Part shown: positions 1 through 8,644 of the stretch, piece after piece
Numbering within the stretch: the stretch's first letter is position 1
Layout of the letters: each line of letters begins with the position of its first letter
Origin: Hymenobacter profundi
GTDB lineage: Bacteria > Bacteroidota > Bacteroidia > Cytophagales > Hymenobacteraceae
Reading direction: 5' to 3'
Length of the DNA stretch: 49,433 bases
Assembly (NCBI RefSeq): GCF_019334315.1
Contig: NZ_JAHWGL010000027.1
Span: forward strand, 1 to 49,433
Made by a program: the position numbers and the translations under genes
Notes under the pieces: generated by a model
What the model was told of the DNA's origin: nothing
The model's input: the letters and a program-made list of their open reading frames with translations, nothing else
Database searches by the model: none

Positions 1-89
1 TCAGACACCCTATCACACTCATCAACAGCTCCTTCCACTTAGTGCCCTAAACTATCCAGCCTAACTGGACCACCTCACTCGCCCACCGT

Positions 90-422
90 ATGCGTTTTAC
101 GCACCTGCCCACGCCGGCAGTCGCGCTCACGCGTTGGCAAGAGACGCTCGACACATTACAGGCGAATGCGTTTTATGATCCCAGTGAGTTAGTGGCGGCA
201 CTCGAGCAAGTCCGAGAACCGATTGCTACTTTCTTGGTAGCGGAGGACTTGCTCGCTTTACCGGAGCACGCCTTCTTTGTAGAGCAAATGGCGGCGCTCG
301 ATGCCGCGTTTAGAGACTTCACGGTAGACTATCCTGCGCAATCAGGCCCACGCCGTGACTTTCGCTGGTGGTGCGATCGAGTCCCGAAGCGGTGGGTGAA
401 TGAGCACGGAGAATATAGCTGA
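90..422 (+). CDS. hypothetical protein (110 aa)
   Basis: Open frame of 110 codons from ATG to TGA with a mixed, protein-like composition (helix-forming N-terminal half, WWC and KRW motifs near the C-terminus). I do not recognise a family. There is no signal peptide, membrane segment or metal-binding motif. It ends just before a pair of insertion-sequence-end-like repeats, so it may be a gene left in a decaying mobile region. No convincing Shine-Dalgarno is seen, which is normal for Bacteroidota. It could be a chance open frame in GC-rich DNA. Confidence 0.45.
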   Translation: MRFTHLPTPAVALTRWQETLDTLQANAFYDPSELVAALEQVREPIATFLVAEDLLALPEHAFFVEQMAALDAAFRDFTVDYPAQSGPRRDFRWWCDRVPKRWVNEHGEYS

Positions 423-426
423 CCGA

Positions 427-498
427 TGAGGTGGTCGGGTAAATCAGGCCAGAATAGGGTCTACTCTAAGGTGGTCCCGTCGGGCTGGACAGTTTAGG
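427..498 (+). repeat. two IS-end-like repeats side by side
   Basis: Two different terminal-repeat-like sequences lie in the same orientation. The first, 427-463, starts TGAGGTGGTCGGGTAAATC and recurs with few changes at 26181-26216. The second, 468-498, contains GGTGGTCCCGTCGGGCTGG and recurs at 44453-44482, where it abuts an IS3-family transposase tail. Both share a TGARGTGGTC...GGACAG pattern, so they probably are ends of related IS3-family elements. No transposase is present here, so they look like solo ends. Confidence 0.45.
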
Positions 499-680
499 CA
501 AGTTTGTTGGGAAACGTAAGCAGGATTTGGGCGCTCGACGGGTGCGGTAGGAGCCTGCTCCGCTTTTTGAGCAGTTAAAGAAACAAGTTATGATAAATCT
601 TACTTATCGGTACTAAGTTTGTGACACAACAACTACTGGAGGGTGCTGGTCTAAGTTAGGGTGAAGTCGTACAAGCTGGT

Positions 681-926
681 ATGAAAACGACTCATCATGT
701 CTGCGGTCGGTACGCCAGCCAGTAGATTCGCAAAAGCGGCAGTGGTGGGGGCCGGGCCAAGTAGCAGTGCACTGTTTGCGGCAATCAAGGCTATGTTCAG
801 CCGGCGCGGGCCGCGCGCTACGCCCAAGTCGAGAAGCTGCTGGTGGAACGCGTCTCCCAACGGGCCATTGTGTGCCTGACGGGTGTCTCGCGCATGACCG
901 TGGCCAAGCTGGCAAAAAAAGCGTAG
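681..926 (+). pseudogene. IS1-family InsA-like transposase remnant with in-frame TAG codons
   Basis: Reading from ATG 681 gives an InsA-type layout: a first knuckle with a single visible Cys (HVCGR), IRKSG, a second knuckle QCTVCGNQ, then a helix-turn-helix segment containing ERVSQRAIV and TGVSRMTVAKLAKKA. This matches the zinc ribbon plus HTH of IS1-family InsA proteins. The frame is interrupted by TAG at 723-725 and 762-764 and ends in TAG at 924-926. The second stop stands where RAKQQC would be natural, suggesting CAG to TAG. No InsB half follows; the sequence changes to an unrelated esterase-like gene around 930-950. The segment GGTGCTGGTCTAAGTTAGG at about 644-662 may be the element's left end. 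Confidence 0.45.
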
Positions 927-929
927 ACT

Positions 930-2855
930 ATCCCGCATCTACTGCCCTAGCCCAGCCGACCCTGGATGCTGCGTTGGCGCGGTGGTTTGCGCGCGTTAAC
1001 GCCTCGCTCACCCACCTGGCGGCGCACCAGCCAGCCCAGGCCAGTCGGGTGCGTTTCTGGCAGCAGTGGCTGCAGACCACGGCCCGCTACCAGCAGCAGG
1101 AGAAATCTGCCGCCCGCGGCCGGAAAGAAGTGGTGCAGAATTCGCGCGACGCGCTGCTGGCCGACAACCTGCTGTTCCTGACCCGGCAGCCGGAGCACCC
1201 GAAAATCATCGTGTGGGCCACCTCCTACCACGTGGCCAATCGCCTCGCGCAACTCGAATTGGAGGATACCCTAACGGCCGCGTACGTGCGCCGCCTGCAG
1301 GTCTAGCAGCACCTACCAGAAGACGAGGACGAGCCCCTGTCGGCGCGCCCGCTACTGGGTGGGGCCGTGCCGATGGGACAGCTGGTGAAGCAGCAGCTGG
1401 GGGACCAGGTGTACGCCGTGGGCTTCGTGGCCTACGAGGGCACTTACGGCCGAACCGGCGACACGACCTCGCTGCACACGGTGCTGACGCCGCCGCTCGG
1501 CAGTGTGGAGGCTGCCTTCCAGCAGCAGGGCTGCGCTGTGGGTTTCGTGAACCTGCGCAACACCCCCGCTGGCCACGCCCCCTTTTACGCCTCCCCACTG
1601 AGCTACTTGCCCCTCCGCGCGCGCTGGGAGCAGGTGTTCGACGGGCTGTTCTTCACCCGCACGATGCGCCCGACCACCCGCCTGGCGGCCGGGGCCGGGG
1701 GACTTGCACCCGTGACGGGACACCAAGTGCGGGGCCGGGTGCGCGACGCCACAACCGGGGCCGCCGTGTCTTTCGCCAGTGTGGGCATCCGGGGCACAGC
1801 CCTGGAGACGGTGACGAATTTGGCGGGCGAATTTGCCTTATTCGTGCCCGTCGCGCACGCCCGCGACACGGTGCAGATCTCCTGCCTCGGCTACGGCGCG
1901 GCGCGGCGGGCGTTGGCCGCGCAGCCGGTGGGCCAGCGCCTGGAAGTTGAACTGGCGCCGCAAGACCAGCTACTGGGCGAGGTCCTCGTGCGGGCGCCGC
2001 TAAGTGCCGAGGCCATCCTGCGCAATGCCTGCGAGCGCATCCCGGCCAACTATGCGCAGCAGGCGCACAGCATGCAGCTCTACTCGCGGGCCCAGTACCG
2101 GCGCAGCGACTCGGTGCGGGTGTAGCAGGAAGCGGCCCTGGACTTCTACGGCCAGAAAGGCTACCGCCGCGGCAGCTGGGAGCACGCCGGCAAGCAGCGC
2201 TTCTTGCAGATGCGGCAGCAGCGTAAGGCCGGCGACCCGACGATGGCCGAGTATCAAGAGCACCCCGATTTCTGGCTGCTGTGGAGCGCCGACCCCATCT
2301 TGACCACGCGTAACTCCCTGGAGACCGGGGCGATGCCCCAGTACACGCTCACGCTGAAGGGGCAGACGCAGTACAAGAACCACGCAGTGTACGAAGTCGG
2401 CTTCGTGTGCAACCGGCCTAATGCCTTCTCCGGCCGCTGACACGTACGAGGGCACGGTCTACGTGGACACGGAAAACTTTGCGGTCGTCCAATACGAGGC
2501 GTTCACCACGCGCCGCCCCCAGGAGCTGACCAAGCCCCGGGATCTCAGGCGCCTGGGCTTCGCGCAGCCCCTCACGCGCTACCGGCAGCACCACGACCTG
2601 TATCAGTACGAACCAGTACAGGGCACCTGCTTCCTTAAATACGCCCGGCGGGAGTCTGCCACAGACTTCGTGCGGCGCGATACGCAGCAGCGGCAACGGT
2701 GGCAGGACCTACACGAACTGCTGACCACCGACGTGGAACTTGCCACCCCGCACGTGCTGCACACGACGTTGTTTGAGGTCGACGCCCAGGTGCCCTACCG
2801 CGCCGATTTTTGGAACACGTACCAGGTGTTGCTCCCCACCGAGGCCAAACACTAA
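930..2855 (+). pseudogene. erythromycin-esterase-like gene with a carboxypeptidase-regulatory-like domain, decayed
   Basis: One frame runs from about 930 to 2440 through TAG codons at 1304-1306 and 2123-2125, then ends at TGA 2438-2440; homology continues in another frame from about 2421 to TAA 2853-2855. The first part has motifs of erythromycin-esterase homologues (SRDALLADNL, KIIVWATSYHVAN, PMGQLVKQQLGD, GFVAYEGTYG). The expected N-terminal GEATHG-type catalytic region and signal peptide are missing. From about 1720 a carboxypeptidase-regulatory-like beta domain follows (GRVRDATTGAAVSFASVGI), then a DUF5686-like C-terminal region (TYEGTVYVDTENFAVV). At least three lesions plus 5' truncation make this a pseudogene. 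The family in Bacteroidota is usually exported; the ancestral substrate is unknown. Confidence 0.7.
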
Positions 2856-2876
2856 AGCCCCGCGTAGCGGGCTTTC
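2855..2876 (+). terminator. hairpin after the esterase pseudogene
   Basis: AAAGCCCCGC and GCGGGCTTT pair with one bulge around a three-base loop, immediately overlapping the pseudogene's TAA. Only a weak T-rich tract follows (after a gap, TTGCTTTTTTA at 2884-2894). It fits an intrinsic terminator that has outlived its gene. Confidence 0.55.
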
Positions 2877-3146
2877 TGAAGGGTTGCTTTTTTAGTTAGT
2901 AGCGAGCCCCTAATTAACCGCGCAACGATCCCTTCCCGCGCAGCGTCGAGAGCAGCCCATGGGCTTCCGACCCTTACTTGTTTCCTGCTGTCGAGTTTGT
3001 ATCATTACTTGAACGCACCTCTTGAAACGCTACAAGCTAAAGAAAAGGGCTAGTCCCGAGCGTCAGGCTTTCTGAAAGCCATAGGGGGAGGGGTATAGTA
3101 AGCTTGCCTTGGTCGGAAAAGAGGTTGAATTTGGTAACTTGGCCGC
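2877..3146. other. spacer before the AraC gene, with one copy of a dispersed repeat
   Basis: No coding signal. TTTGTATCATTACTTGAACG at 2996-3015 is one of three copies of a dispersed sequence (others near 5118 and 27976). Just before the AraC gene, TTG at about 3104 and TGAATTTG at 3126-3133 resemble a Bacteroidota -33/-7 promoter, but the implied leader would be very short, so the promoter call is weak. Confidence 0.4.
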
Positions 3147-4049
3147 ATGCGAAAACCTGAGAGCCTCCCCGAATTCTACCAGCACCACTTCAAGGAGTTG
3201 CCCGTTTCCAGGCCCGTAGAAAGAGGGCAGGTGAATGTGTTCCGGCTGGAGGACGTGCTGGCCCCCAGCGCCGAGCCGGTGCCCTACAGCCGGCGAGATT
3301 TTTATAAGATCACGCTCATCCGGGGCCGCAACTTGTACCACTACGCCGACAAGAGCCTGGCCATAACGGGGCCGACACTGTTGTTTTTCAACCCCCAGGT
3401 GCCCTACACCTGGCAACCCCTATCGGACGAGACGACCGGCTTTTTCTGCATTTTCCGCGAAGAATTCTTCCAGGGCTGGGGCAACCCGACGCTCACCGAG
3501 CTGCCGCTGTTTCAGCCCGGCAGCACCCCCGCGTACCCGCTCACGCCCGCGCAGGACGAAGAGGTGAGTGCGCTCTACGGCAAGATGCTGACGGAACTCC
3601 ACTCTGATTACCCCCTCAAATACGCGCTGCTACGCAATTACGCGTCGGAGCTGATTCACTATGCGCTGAAGCTACGGCCTACTGACGCCCGGTACCAGCA
3701 TCCCGATGCCAAGTCCCGCCTGGCAGCCGTGTTTCTGGAACTGCTCGAGCGCCAGTTTCCCATTGAGTCGCCTCGTCATCGCTTTGCCCTGCGCTCAGCC
3801 AGCGACTTTGCCCGCCACCTGGCCGTGCACGTCAACCACCTGAACCGCTGCGTACGCGACACCACCGGTAAAACCACCACCGCGCACATCGCCGAGCGCC
3901 TGGCCGGCGAAGCCCAAGCCCTGCTGCGCCACACCGACTGGAACATTGCCGAAATCGGCTACAGCCTGGGCTTCGACGAACCGGCCAACTTCACCTACTT
4001 CTTCAAGAAGCAAACAGGCGTGGCTCCTTCTGCTGTGCGCTGGGTTTGA
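3147..4049 (+). CDS. AraC-family transcriptional regulator
   Basis: A 300-residue cytoplasmic DNA-binding protein. The N-terminal two thirds is the cupin-like sensor part common in Bacteroidota AraC proteins (RDFYKITLIRG, LLFFNPQVPYTW). The C-terminal 100 residues hold two helix-turn-helix motifs: SASDFARHLAVHVNHLNRC, then the recognition signature around EIGYSLGFDEPANFTYFFKK, ending GVAPSAVRW. It is followed after 98 bases by an SDR oxidoreductase on the same strand. That pairing is common and suggests the regulator controls the neighbour, but the inducer cannot be inferred. Confidence 0.9.
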   Translation: MRKPESLPEFYQHHFKELPVSRPVERGQVNVFRLEDVLAPSAEPVPYSRRDFYKITLIRGRNLYHYADKSLAITGPTLLFFNPQVPYTWQPLSDETTGFFCIFREEFFQGWGNPTLTELPLFQPGSTPAYPLTPAQDEEVSALYGKMLTELHSDYPLKYALLRNYASELIHYALKLRPTDARYQHPDAKSRLAAVFLELLERQFPIESPRHRFALRSASDFARHLAVHVNHLNRCVRDTTGKTTTAHIAERLAGEAQALLRHTDWNIAEIGYSLGFDEPANFTYFFKKQTGVAPSAVRWV

Positions 4050-4147
4050 ATTGCATAAGTATCGGCTTGATTTCCATAAGTGCTAGTCTAGGGGGGATCC
4101 GACCTTTGTGGTCGTTACACACGCAACCCCCATACCCCTTCACACGC

Positions 4148-5017
4148 ATGGAACATCACGTAAAAGCTCAACAAGTATGGTTTATTACCGGCGCCTCCAA
4201 AGGCTTTGGCTTAGAGCTGGTGAAGCAACTGCTCCAGCATGGCCATCAGGTGGCCGCTACTTCCCGTGACGTAGCCCAACTACGGGCCGTGGTAGGCACA
4301 GACGCGGCTAGCTTCCTGCCGCTGGCCGTCGACCTGACCACGGAAGCCAGCGTGCGCCACGCCATTGCGGCGGCAGTGCAACAGTTCGGTCGCCTGGATG
4401 TGGTAGTCAACAATGCTGGCTATGGCCAACTGGGCAGCCTGGAGGAAGTATCCGACGCCGAGGCGCGCGAAAACTTCGACGTCAATGTGTTCGGCACGCT
4501 CAACGTCATCCGCCAGGCCATGCCCTATTTGCGGCAGCAGCAACGCGGCCACCTCATCAACTTCTCCTCCATTGCCGGTATTCAGGGCGGCTTCCCCGGC
4601 TGGGGCGTATACTGCGCCACGAAGTTCGCCGTCGAGGGCTTGTCCGAAGCACTGGCCGCGGAGGTCGCTCCGTTCGGGGTGAAGGTGACGGTGGTAGCGC
4701 CGGGCTACTTCCGCACCAACTTCCTGCAGGCTGGCTCTTTGAAACTGGCTGCCGACCAACTAGCAGATTACCAGCTCGTGCGCGATAATGAGGCCTACCA
4801 CGACCAAGTGCGGCAAGCCAACTCCCAACTTGGGGACCCGGCCAAAGGGGCCGCCGCCCTGATTCAGCTGGCGGCCGCGCCTAACCCGCCGCTGCACCTG
4901 CTGCTCGGCGCAGACGCGTATGACATGGCCGAGGCCAAAATCCAGCACCTGCAGGACGAGATGGCCCACTGGAAGGACCGGTCGCTGGCCACCGCCGCCG
5001 AGTCGGCCGACGCGTAA
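4148..5017 (+). CDS. SDR-family NAD(P)-dependent oxidoreductase
   Basis: A 289-residue classical short-chain dehydrogenase. The dinucleotide-binding TGASKGFG motif lies at residues 14-21, NNAGYG at about 87-92, the catalytic serine in FSSIAG, and YCATK supplies the Tyr-x-x-x-Lys pair. I chose ATG 4148 because MEHHVKAQQVWFITGASKGFG is the usual N-terminus; the open frame extends back to 4046, but that part overlaps the AraC stop and has no family similarity. The substrate cannot be predicted. It probably forms a unit with the AraC gene and ends at a strong hairpin. Confidence 0.88.
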   Translation: MEHHVKAQQVWFITGASKGFGLELVKQLLQHGHQVAATSRDVAQLRAVVGTDAASFLPLAVDLTTEASVRHAIAAAVQQFGRLDVVVNNAGYGQLGSLEEVSDAEARENFDVNVFGTLNVIRQAMPYLRQQQRGHLINFSSIAGIQGGFPGWGVYCATKFAVEGLSEALAAEVAPFGVKVTVVAPGYFRTNFLQAGSLKLAADQLADYQLVRDNEAYHDQVRQANSQLGDPAKGAAALIQLAAAPNPPLHLLLGADAYDMAEAKIQHLQDEMAHWKDRSLATAAESADA

Positions 5018-5031
5018 CCCTTCCCAGCAAC

Positions 5032-5075
5032 GCCCCCTGGACTGGCCCGGTACTGTGGGGCCAGTCCAGGGGGGC
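5032..5075 (+). terminator. strong intrinsic terminator after the SDR gene
   Basis: GCCCCCTGGACTGGCCC (5032-5048) pairs with GGGCCAGTCCAGGGGGG (from 5058) across about ten loop bases, a nearly perfect 16-17 bp GC-rich stem 15 bases after the stop codon. It is followed by CTTCTC rather than a long T-run. It also separates the gene from the convergent DUF4260 gene. Confidence 0.75.
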
Positions 5076-5117
5076 TTCTCGTCTGAGCGGGCCAGTGAGC
5101 AGTGGAGGAAATCGGGC

Positions 5118-5140
5118 GTGTATCATTACCTGAACGTCGG
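5118..5140 (+). repeat. copy 2 of the TATCATTAC-TGAACG dispersed repeat
   Basis: GTGTATCATTACCTGAACG followed by TCGG. Copies at 2996-3015 and 27976-28000 differ at the base after ATTAC. The three lie in different gene contexts and on the same strand. They may be remnants of a mobile element end; no inverted partner was seen. Confidence 0.45.
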
Positions 5141-5235
5141 TTGGTAAAAGAGTACCCGTTTGGCCTTGGTTCAACGGCTGATCCGGCTCTTCGCTCAACC
5201 CGACGCGCGCGTTGCCGAACGACAATCAAGCGTGC

Positions 5236-5613
5236 TCAGTTGATGGGTTGCATCTTAGTCGGACGAACTCCCACCGGGCCGAGGTGCGTGTCGTGAAAGC
5301 CGGTGGCATACTTGAGGCCGTAGCCCAACAGCCGGTCGAAGGCGCTATGCAGGAGCAGCACGGTGCCCGCAAGCAGCAACAGGGAGGAGCCCAGCCACCA
5401 GCCGCTGACTCCCACTACCACCGCCAGGGCTTTGTGGTGGGCCAAGTTGTAGCACACGGCACCGATGCGCGGCCCAGCCAGGTAGCCCAACATGCTCACA
5501 TCGGGGAGTAGAAAGGTAGCGGGCAGCACCCACCAGGCGTAGGGCAGGTGGGCAAAGACCAGTACAGCCAGCAGCAGTTCGGCCAGTTCTTCGAGCTTGA
5601 GTAATTTTTTCAC
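5236..5613 (-). CDS. DUF4260 family membrane protein
   Basis: A 125-residue integral membrane protein with about four hydrophobic segments. It has the recognisable DUF4260 pattern: LPDVSMLGYLAGPRIGAVCYNLAHHKAL, seen here as DVSMLGYLAG then GAVCYNLAHH, and a C-terminal FDRLLGYGLKYATGFHDTHLG core (ATGFHDTHLG). The start is GTG; no in-frame ATG precedes it. The function of the family is unknown. It lies downstream of, and in the same direction as, the Crp/Fnr gene, with about 100 bases between them, so co-regulation is possible. Confidence 0.85.
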   Translation of the reverse strand: MKKLLKLEELAELLLAVLVFAHLPYAWWVLPATFLLPDVSMLGYLAGPRIGAVCYNLAHHKALAVVVGVSGWWLGSSLLLLAGTVLLLHSAFDRLLGYGLKYATGFHDTHLGPVGVRPTKMQPIN

Positions 5614-5711
5614 GGGGCAGTGGAGCAGTAGAGGAGAAAAAGAATACTCAAAGGTCCGCCTTCCTACCCCCCGCCGACGATAACAAACGCTAAGAAAAAC
5701 GGCCGCGCCCG

Positions 5712-6296
5712 TTAGTGCCCGCGCGCCACTCGCGCCCGAATCCGACTCATGGAAACCGCGGTGATGCCCAGGTAGTTGGCCACCAGGTGCTGGGGGATGC
5801 GCTCCAGGATCTTCGTCTTGCCACTGGCCAGCAGCGCTCGGTAGCGCTCCTCGGGGGAGAGCAGCAGGTGCTCGACCAGGCGCGCATCCGTACCCAGCAG
5901 ATGATACTCGGCCAGCAGACGCCCGAAGCGCTCATAGACGGGGCGCTCGTCGTAGAGCTGGCGCAAGACGGCATAGTCGAAGACGACGAGTTCGGTGTCG
6001 ACCAGGGCCTGAATGCTGAGCTGACTCGGTTGCCCGGTCAGGCAGCCGGCATAGTCGCCGAGCAGGTGGTTTTCGAAGAAGAAGTAGGTGGTGCGCTCCT
6101 CCCCGTTGGGGCGGGGGTAGTAGAGGCGGCAGGTGCCGCGGAGCAGCAAGGCTAGCATGGGCTGGTGCTCGCCGGCCTGCAGGAAATGCTCGCCGCGGGC
6201 GAGGTGGTGTACGCGCAGCGCCTGGTCCAGCGGCTGCCAATCGGCATCGGTCAACTCGGGCACGAAGCGGAGCAGGTAAGCGCGGAGCGGATGCAT
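5712..6296 (-). CDS. Crp/Fnr-family transcriptional regulator
   Basis: A 194-residue protein with an N-terminal cyclic-nucleotide-binding-like beta barrel (ARGEHFLQAGEHQ, LLLRGTCRLYYPRPNGEER) and a C-terminal winged helix (IPQHLVANYLGITAVSMSRIR). This is the short Bacteroidota Crp/Fnr subgroup that usually lacks the cAMP-binding signature. ATG 6296 (MHPLRAYLLRFV) is preferred over the upstream frame opening at 6353 because the extra 19 residues look like untranslated leader. Its effector is unknown. The DUF4260 gene follows on the same strand. Confidence 0.87.
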   Translation of the reverse strand: MHPLRAYLLRFVPELTDADWQPLDQALRVHHLARGEHFLQAGEHQPMLALLLRGTCRLYYPRPNGEERTTYFFFENHLLGDYAGCLTGQPSQLSIQALVDTELVVFDYAVLRQLYDERPVYERFGRLLAEYHLLGTDARLVEHLLLSPEERYRALLASGKTKILERIPQHLVANYLGITAVSMSRIRARVARGH

Positions 6297-6692
6297 AGGA
6301 GCAAGGGGGGTAACAGGCCGTTTCGTTAGCCCGTGAAGATACGAACACCCCATTAGGTCTCTTCTTTCACAAAAGTTACATACTAAGGACGCTGCTGCTT
6401 AGCTCGTTACCGTGCAAGCGTTCTTTTTTATGTATAAGGGAGGCGTATAACGGCGATATGAAGGTCGAACCATACGCTGTTGCCTAATGGCCTACTGTCT
6501 ATAGGCTGTGGGTGGAAGAGTACTACACGTAAGCAGTTTCACCGATACTTCTAGCATAAACGCGCATTGATAATTGAACGCTCCATCGTTAGGAAAGGGC
6601 GAATACAGCACTAGGACGACTGGCGCGAACAAAGCCACCACTATAGAAAACACGATGGTTAGCTCACCAAATCCACCCCACCTAGTTTAGCA
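6297..6692. other. intergenic region with one copy of a repeat shared with the recombinase locus
   Basis: No gene is visible. AAAAGTTACATACTAAGGAC at 6371-6390 is identical to 29634-29653, next to the 3' end of the intact tyrosine recombinase. The similarity continues more loosely to TAGCTCGTTAC, against TAGCTTGTTAC at the other site. The rest is unremarkable AT-rich spacer. Confidence 0.5.
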
Positions 6693-7847
6693 CTAGTTGA
6701 CTAACCGTGCCATATGATGTTGGGCAAACCCACATGCAGTTGTCATGCCTTTGCCGCCAATGCCAGTCGCGATATGAATGCGCGGATCGGGGGAAGCCTG
6801 AAAAATTTCGGCCGACTTGCTCTGGGCGTAGTAGCCGTTCCAGACGCGCTGAATGCGCCAATCGGGTAGGGTGATGATACGTTGGGCTTCGCTGAGCATC
6901 AGTTGATTGAGCGAATCAGTATTATTAAAATCCAGCCTACTACCATCCGCCACAGGTGCATACTCGTGCGTGTCGCCGATGATGATGGAGCCGTCCACGG
7001 CTTGTTTAAATAAGATATGAATGCCCCATTGGTGTAAGTCAGCGTCTATCTCCTCCGTTTGAAGCGCTGCGAACGATGGGCAGGAATGGAAAGCATGGTA
7101 GCGTCGAATGGATAACCCTGTGAGCACGGAGCCCGGCAGTTTCACCTGCGGCAGCGGGTAGGTAGCTAGCATTTGCAGCTTGCACAATTGCAGGTCGCTT
7201 TGGGCAAATAGCTCCGGAAACAGCCACTGAAAATCCCGACCGTTACAGACCAGCACCTGGGTTGCCTGGTAGCGCTGCCCACGCGCATCTACTACCTCCG
7301 CGGCGGCACTGCCCGCCGTTACGTCCTGCACGGGCGTGCCGGGGCGGTAGTCGAGTTGCCACCGGGCTACTAGGTAGGCCAACAGGCGGTGAATCATCTG
7401 GTCGGGCTCGGCAGTGACTTCCTGCTCGAACAGCAAGCCGCCTACACAGTAACTAGCCTGCACAGCAGGTAGGCGCTGTTGGCATTGCGCTGGCGTGAGC
7501 AACTGCGAAGGGTAGCCTATTTCTCGGTAGCGGGCGTGCTTTTCTTCCAGCACCTGCATTTCCAACGGGGTAGAGGCCAGGTAAAGCGCGCCCGAGGGTC
7601 GGATGGAAATGTCATACTCTGCCTGAATGGCTTTGTACGTGTCCTGGCTCACGCGGGCGTAGTCGAACCACTCCCCCTCGGCCATACCCGAAGGGATAAT
7701 CTGGCCGAAGTTGCGCACCGTTGCGGCCATAGGACGGTTATCCTTTTCCAATAGCAATACCTTCAGACCGCGTTGCAGGGCAAAATAGGCGTGAAATGCG
7801 CCTAGTACCCCTGCGCCTACCACAATCAGATCATACGACTTTTCCAT
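6693..7847 (-). CDS. FAD-dependent oxidoreductase of phosphonate clusters (TIGR03364-like)
   Basis: A 384-residue DAO-type flavoenzyme. The dinucleotide fold motif LIVVGAGVLGAFHA is at the N-terminus, LLLEKDNRPMAATVRNFGQI follows, and the C-terminal flavin-binding stretch is IHIATGIGGKGMTTACGFA. This is the family repeatedly found with phosphonatase-like hydrolases. Relatives are reported, as I recall, to oxidise 2-aminoethylphosphonate derivatives such as N-alkylated forms. The start at 7847 (MEKSYDLIVVGAG) matches the family; ATG 7862 is an alternative, but a -7-like TACGTTTG (7883-7876) would leave it almost no leader. It lies beside an XRE-cupin regulator and a phosphonatase-like enzyme. 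The exact substrate is unknown. Confidence 0.85.
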   Translation of the reverse strand: MEKSYDLIVVGAGVLGAFHAYFALQRGLKVLLLEKDNRPMAATVRNFGQIIPSGMAEGEWFDYARVSQDTYKAIQAEYDISIRPSGALYLASTPLEMQVLEEKHARYREIGYPSQLLTPAQCQQRLPAVQASYCVGGLLFEQEVTAEPDQMIHRLLAYLVARWQLDYRPGTPVQDVTAGSAAAEVVDARGQRYQATQVLVCNGRDFQWLFPELFAQSDLQLCKLQMLATYPLPQVKLPGSVLTGLSIRRYHAFHSCPSFAALQTEEIDADLHQWGIHILFKQAVDGSIIIGDTHEYAPVADGSRLDFNNTDSLNQLMLSEAQRIITLPDWRIQRVWNGYYAQSKSAEIFQASPDPRIHIATGIGGKGMTTACGFAQHHMARLVN

Positions 7848-7875
7848 AGTGCTTGCGCTCATAAGAGAGTAGGCA

Positions 7876-7941
7876 CAAACGTAAGATTAGTTAACTAATA
7901 TGAAACATATAAACCGTTATGAGTTTGTTATATTTCATAAC
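7876..7941 (-). promoter_or_regulatory. promoter and operator-like palindrome upstream of the FAD oxidoreductase
   Basis: ATTAGTTAACTAAT at 7886-7899 is a perfect 14-bp palindrome. It sits just upstream of TACGTTTG (minus strand, 7883-7876), which matches the Bacteroidota -7 element, so a bound protein would contact the promoter. A second dyad, GTTATGA (7916-7922) with TCATAAC (7935-7941), lies between this site and the end of the regulator gene. Related GTTAAC palindromes occur upstream of two other units of the locus. Confidence 0.5.
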
Positions 7942-7959
7942 AGCAAATGGGGCACTAGA

Positions 7960-8556
7960 TCAATCCGTGTGGCGCAGCAGGTACACTTTGAATAGCCGGG
8001 CCGGCTGGTCAGTGGTATTGCGAACGGAATGAGCCAGTAGGCCGTCGAAGTACAACGTGTCGCCGGGCGACACGGCTACTTCACCTTCTTTAAACCCGTA
8101 CTGTACGGTGCCCTCCAGTACATATATAAGCTCTAGCGCATTAGTAGATAGCGGCTTGCGATACGTATTTGGATTGATGATGACTTCATTAACGCGCAAG
8201 CTATAGTTGGTTAAATCCTGAGAAAGCAGGTAGCGGTAGAGCAATCCTTTGGAATCGTCGCGGGTTTCGGGTCGTCCTTCCCCAGCCCGCACGAGCAGGT
8301 AGGGCGCAGCGGTTTCGCCGTTAATGTTTTTCACTAGGACCGATACATCAACTTCCAGCGAGTTAGCAATTTCGATGAGCACGGAAAGAGAAGGTACCGT
8401 CCGGAAGTTTTCGATTTTGGACAGCAGGCCGGCCGACAGATTGCTACGCTTGGCCAATTCGCGCAGACTCATCTTTTTCGCTTTGCGCAGTTCCAGAATC
8501 CGAACTCCAATCAAACTCAGTTTATCATGCTTCATGCGGACAAGTTCGGAATTCAA
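7960..8556 (-). CDS. XRE-family regulator with C-terminal cupin domain
   Basis: A 198-residue regulator. Residues about 15-70 form an XRE/HTH_3 domain (LRKAKKMSLRELAKRSNLS, GLLSKIENFRTVPSLSVL). Residues about 120-195 form a small cupin barrel (ELIYVLEGTVQYGFKEGE, VSPGDTLYFDGLLAHSV) that would bind a small ligand. It diverges from the phosphonatase-like gene and lies upstream of the FAD oxidoreductase. Such regulators usually control neighbouring catabolic genes, so it is the best candidate for recognising the shared palindromes of this locus. The ligand is probably a phosphonate or an amine/aldehyde intermediate (inference). Confidence 0.88.
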   Translation of the reverse strand: MNSELVRMKHDKLSLIGVRILELRKAKKMSLRELAKRSNLSAGLLSKIENFRTVPSLSVLIEIANSLEVDVSVLVKNINGETAAPYLLVRAGEGRPETRDDSKGLLYRYLLSQDLTNYSLRVNEVIINPNTYRKPLSTNALELIYVLEGTVQYGFKEGEVAVSPGDTLYFDGLLAHSVRNTTDQPARLFKVYLLRHTD

Positions 8557-8606
8557 AATATAATATACGCTTGATATTACCAGAACCTCCTACCCCTATA
8601 GATCGG

Positions 8607-8633
8607 TATATTTGTTTCATATTTGTAAACAAT
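8607..8633 (+). promoter_or_regulatory. promoter of the phosphonatase-like gene with adjacent dyad
   Basis: TATATTTG at 8607-8614 is a perfect TAnnTTTG -7 element and puts the start about 24 bases before ATG 8645. No clear -33 TTG lies at normal distance, hinting at an activator. ATTTGTAAACAAT at 8621-8633 is an imperfect dyad related to the GTTAAC palindromes elsewhere in the locus. The same spacer must carry the promoter of the divergent XRE-cupin gene. Confidence 0.45.
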
Positions 8634-8644
8634 ACTGTTGTTCT

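Noticed and set aside
1066..1950. Long plus-strand open frame (294 codons) over the esterase region
   Set aside because: Composition is extreme (Arg/Ala/Gly/Pro-rich) and it is an alternate frame of the esterase-like gene, whose true frame has recognisable motifs.
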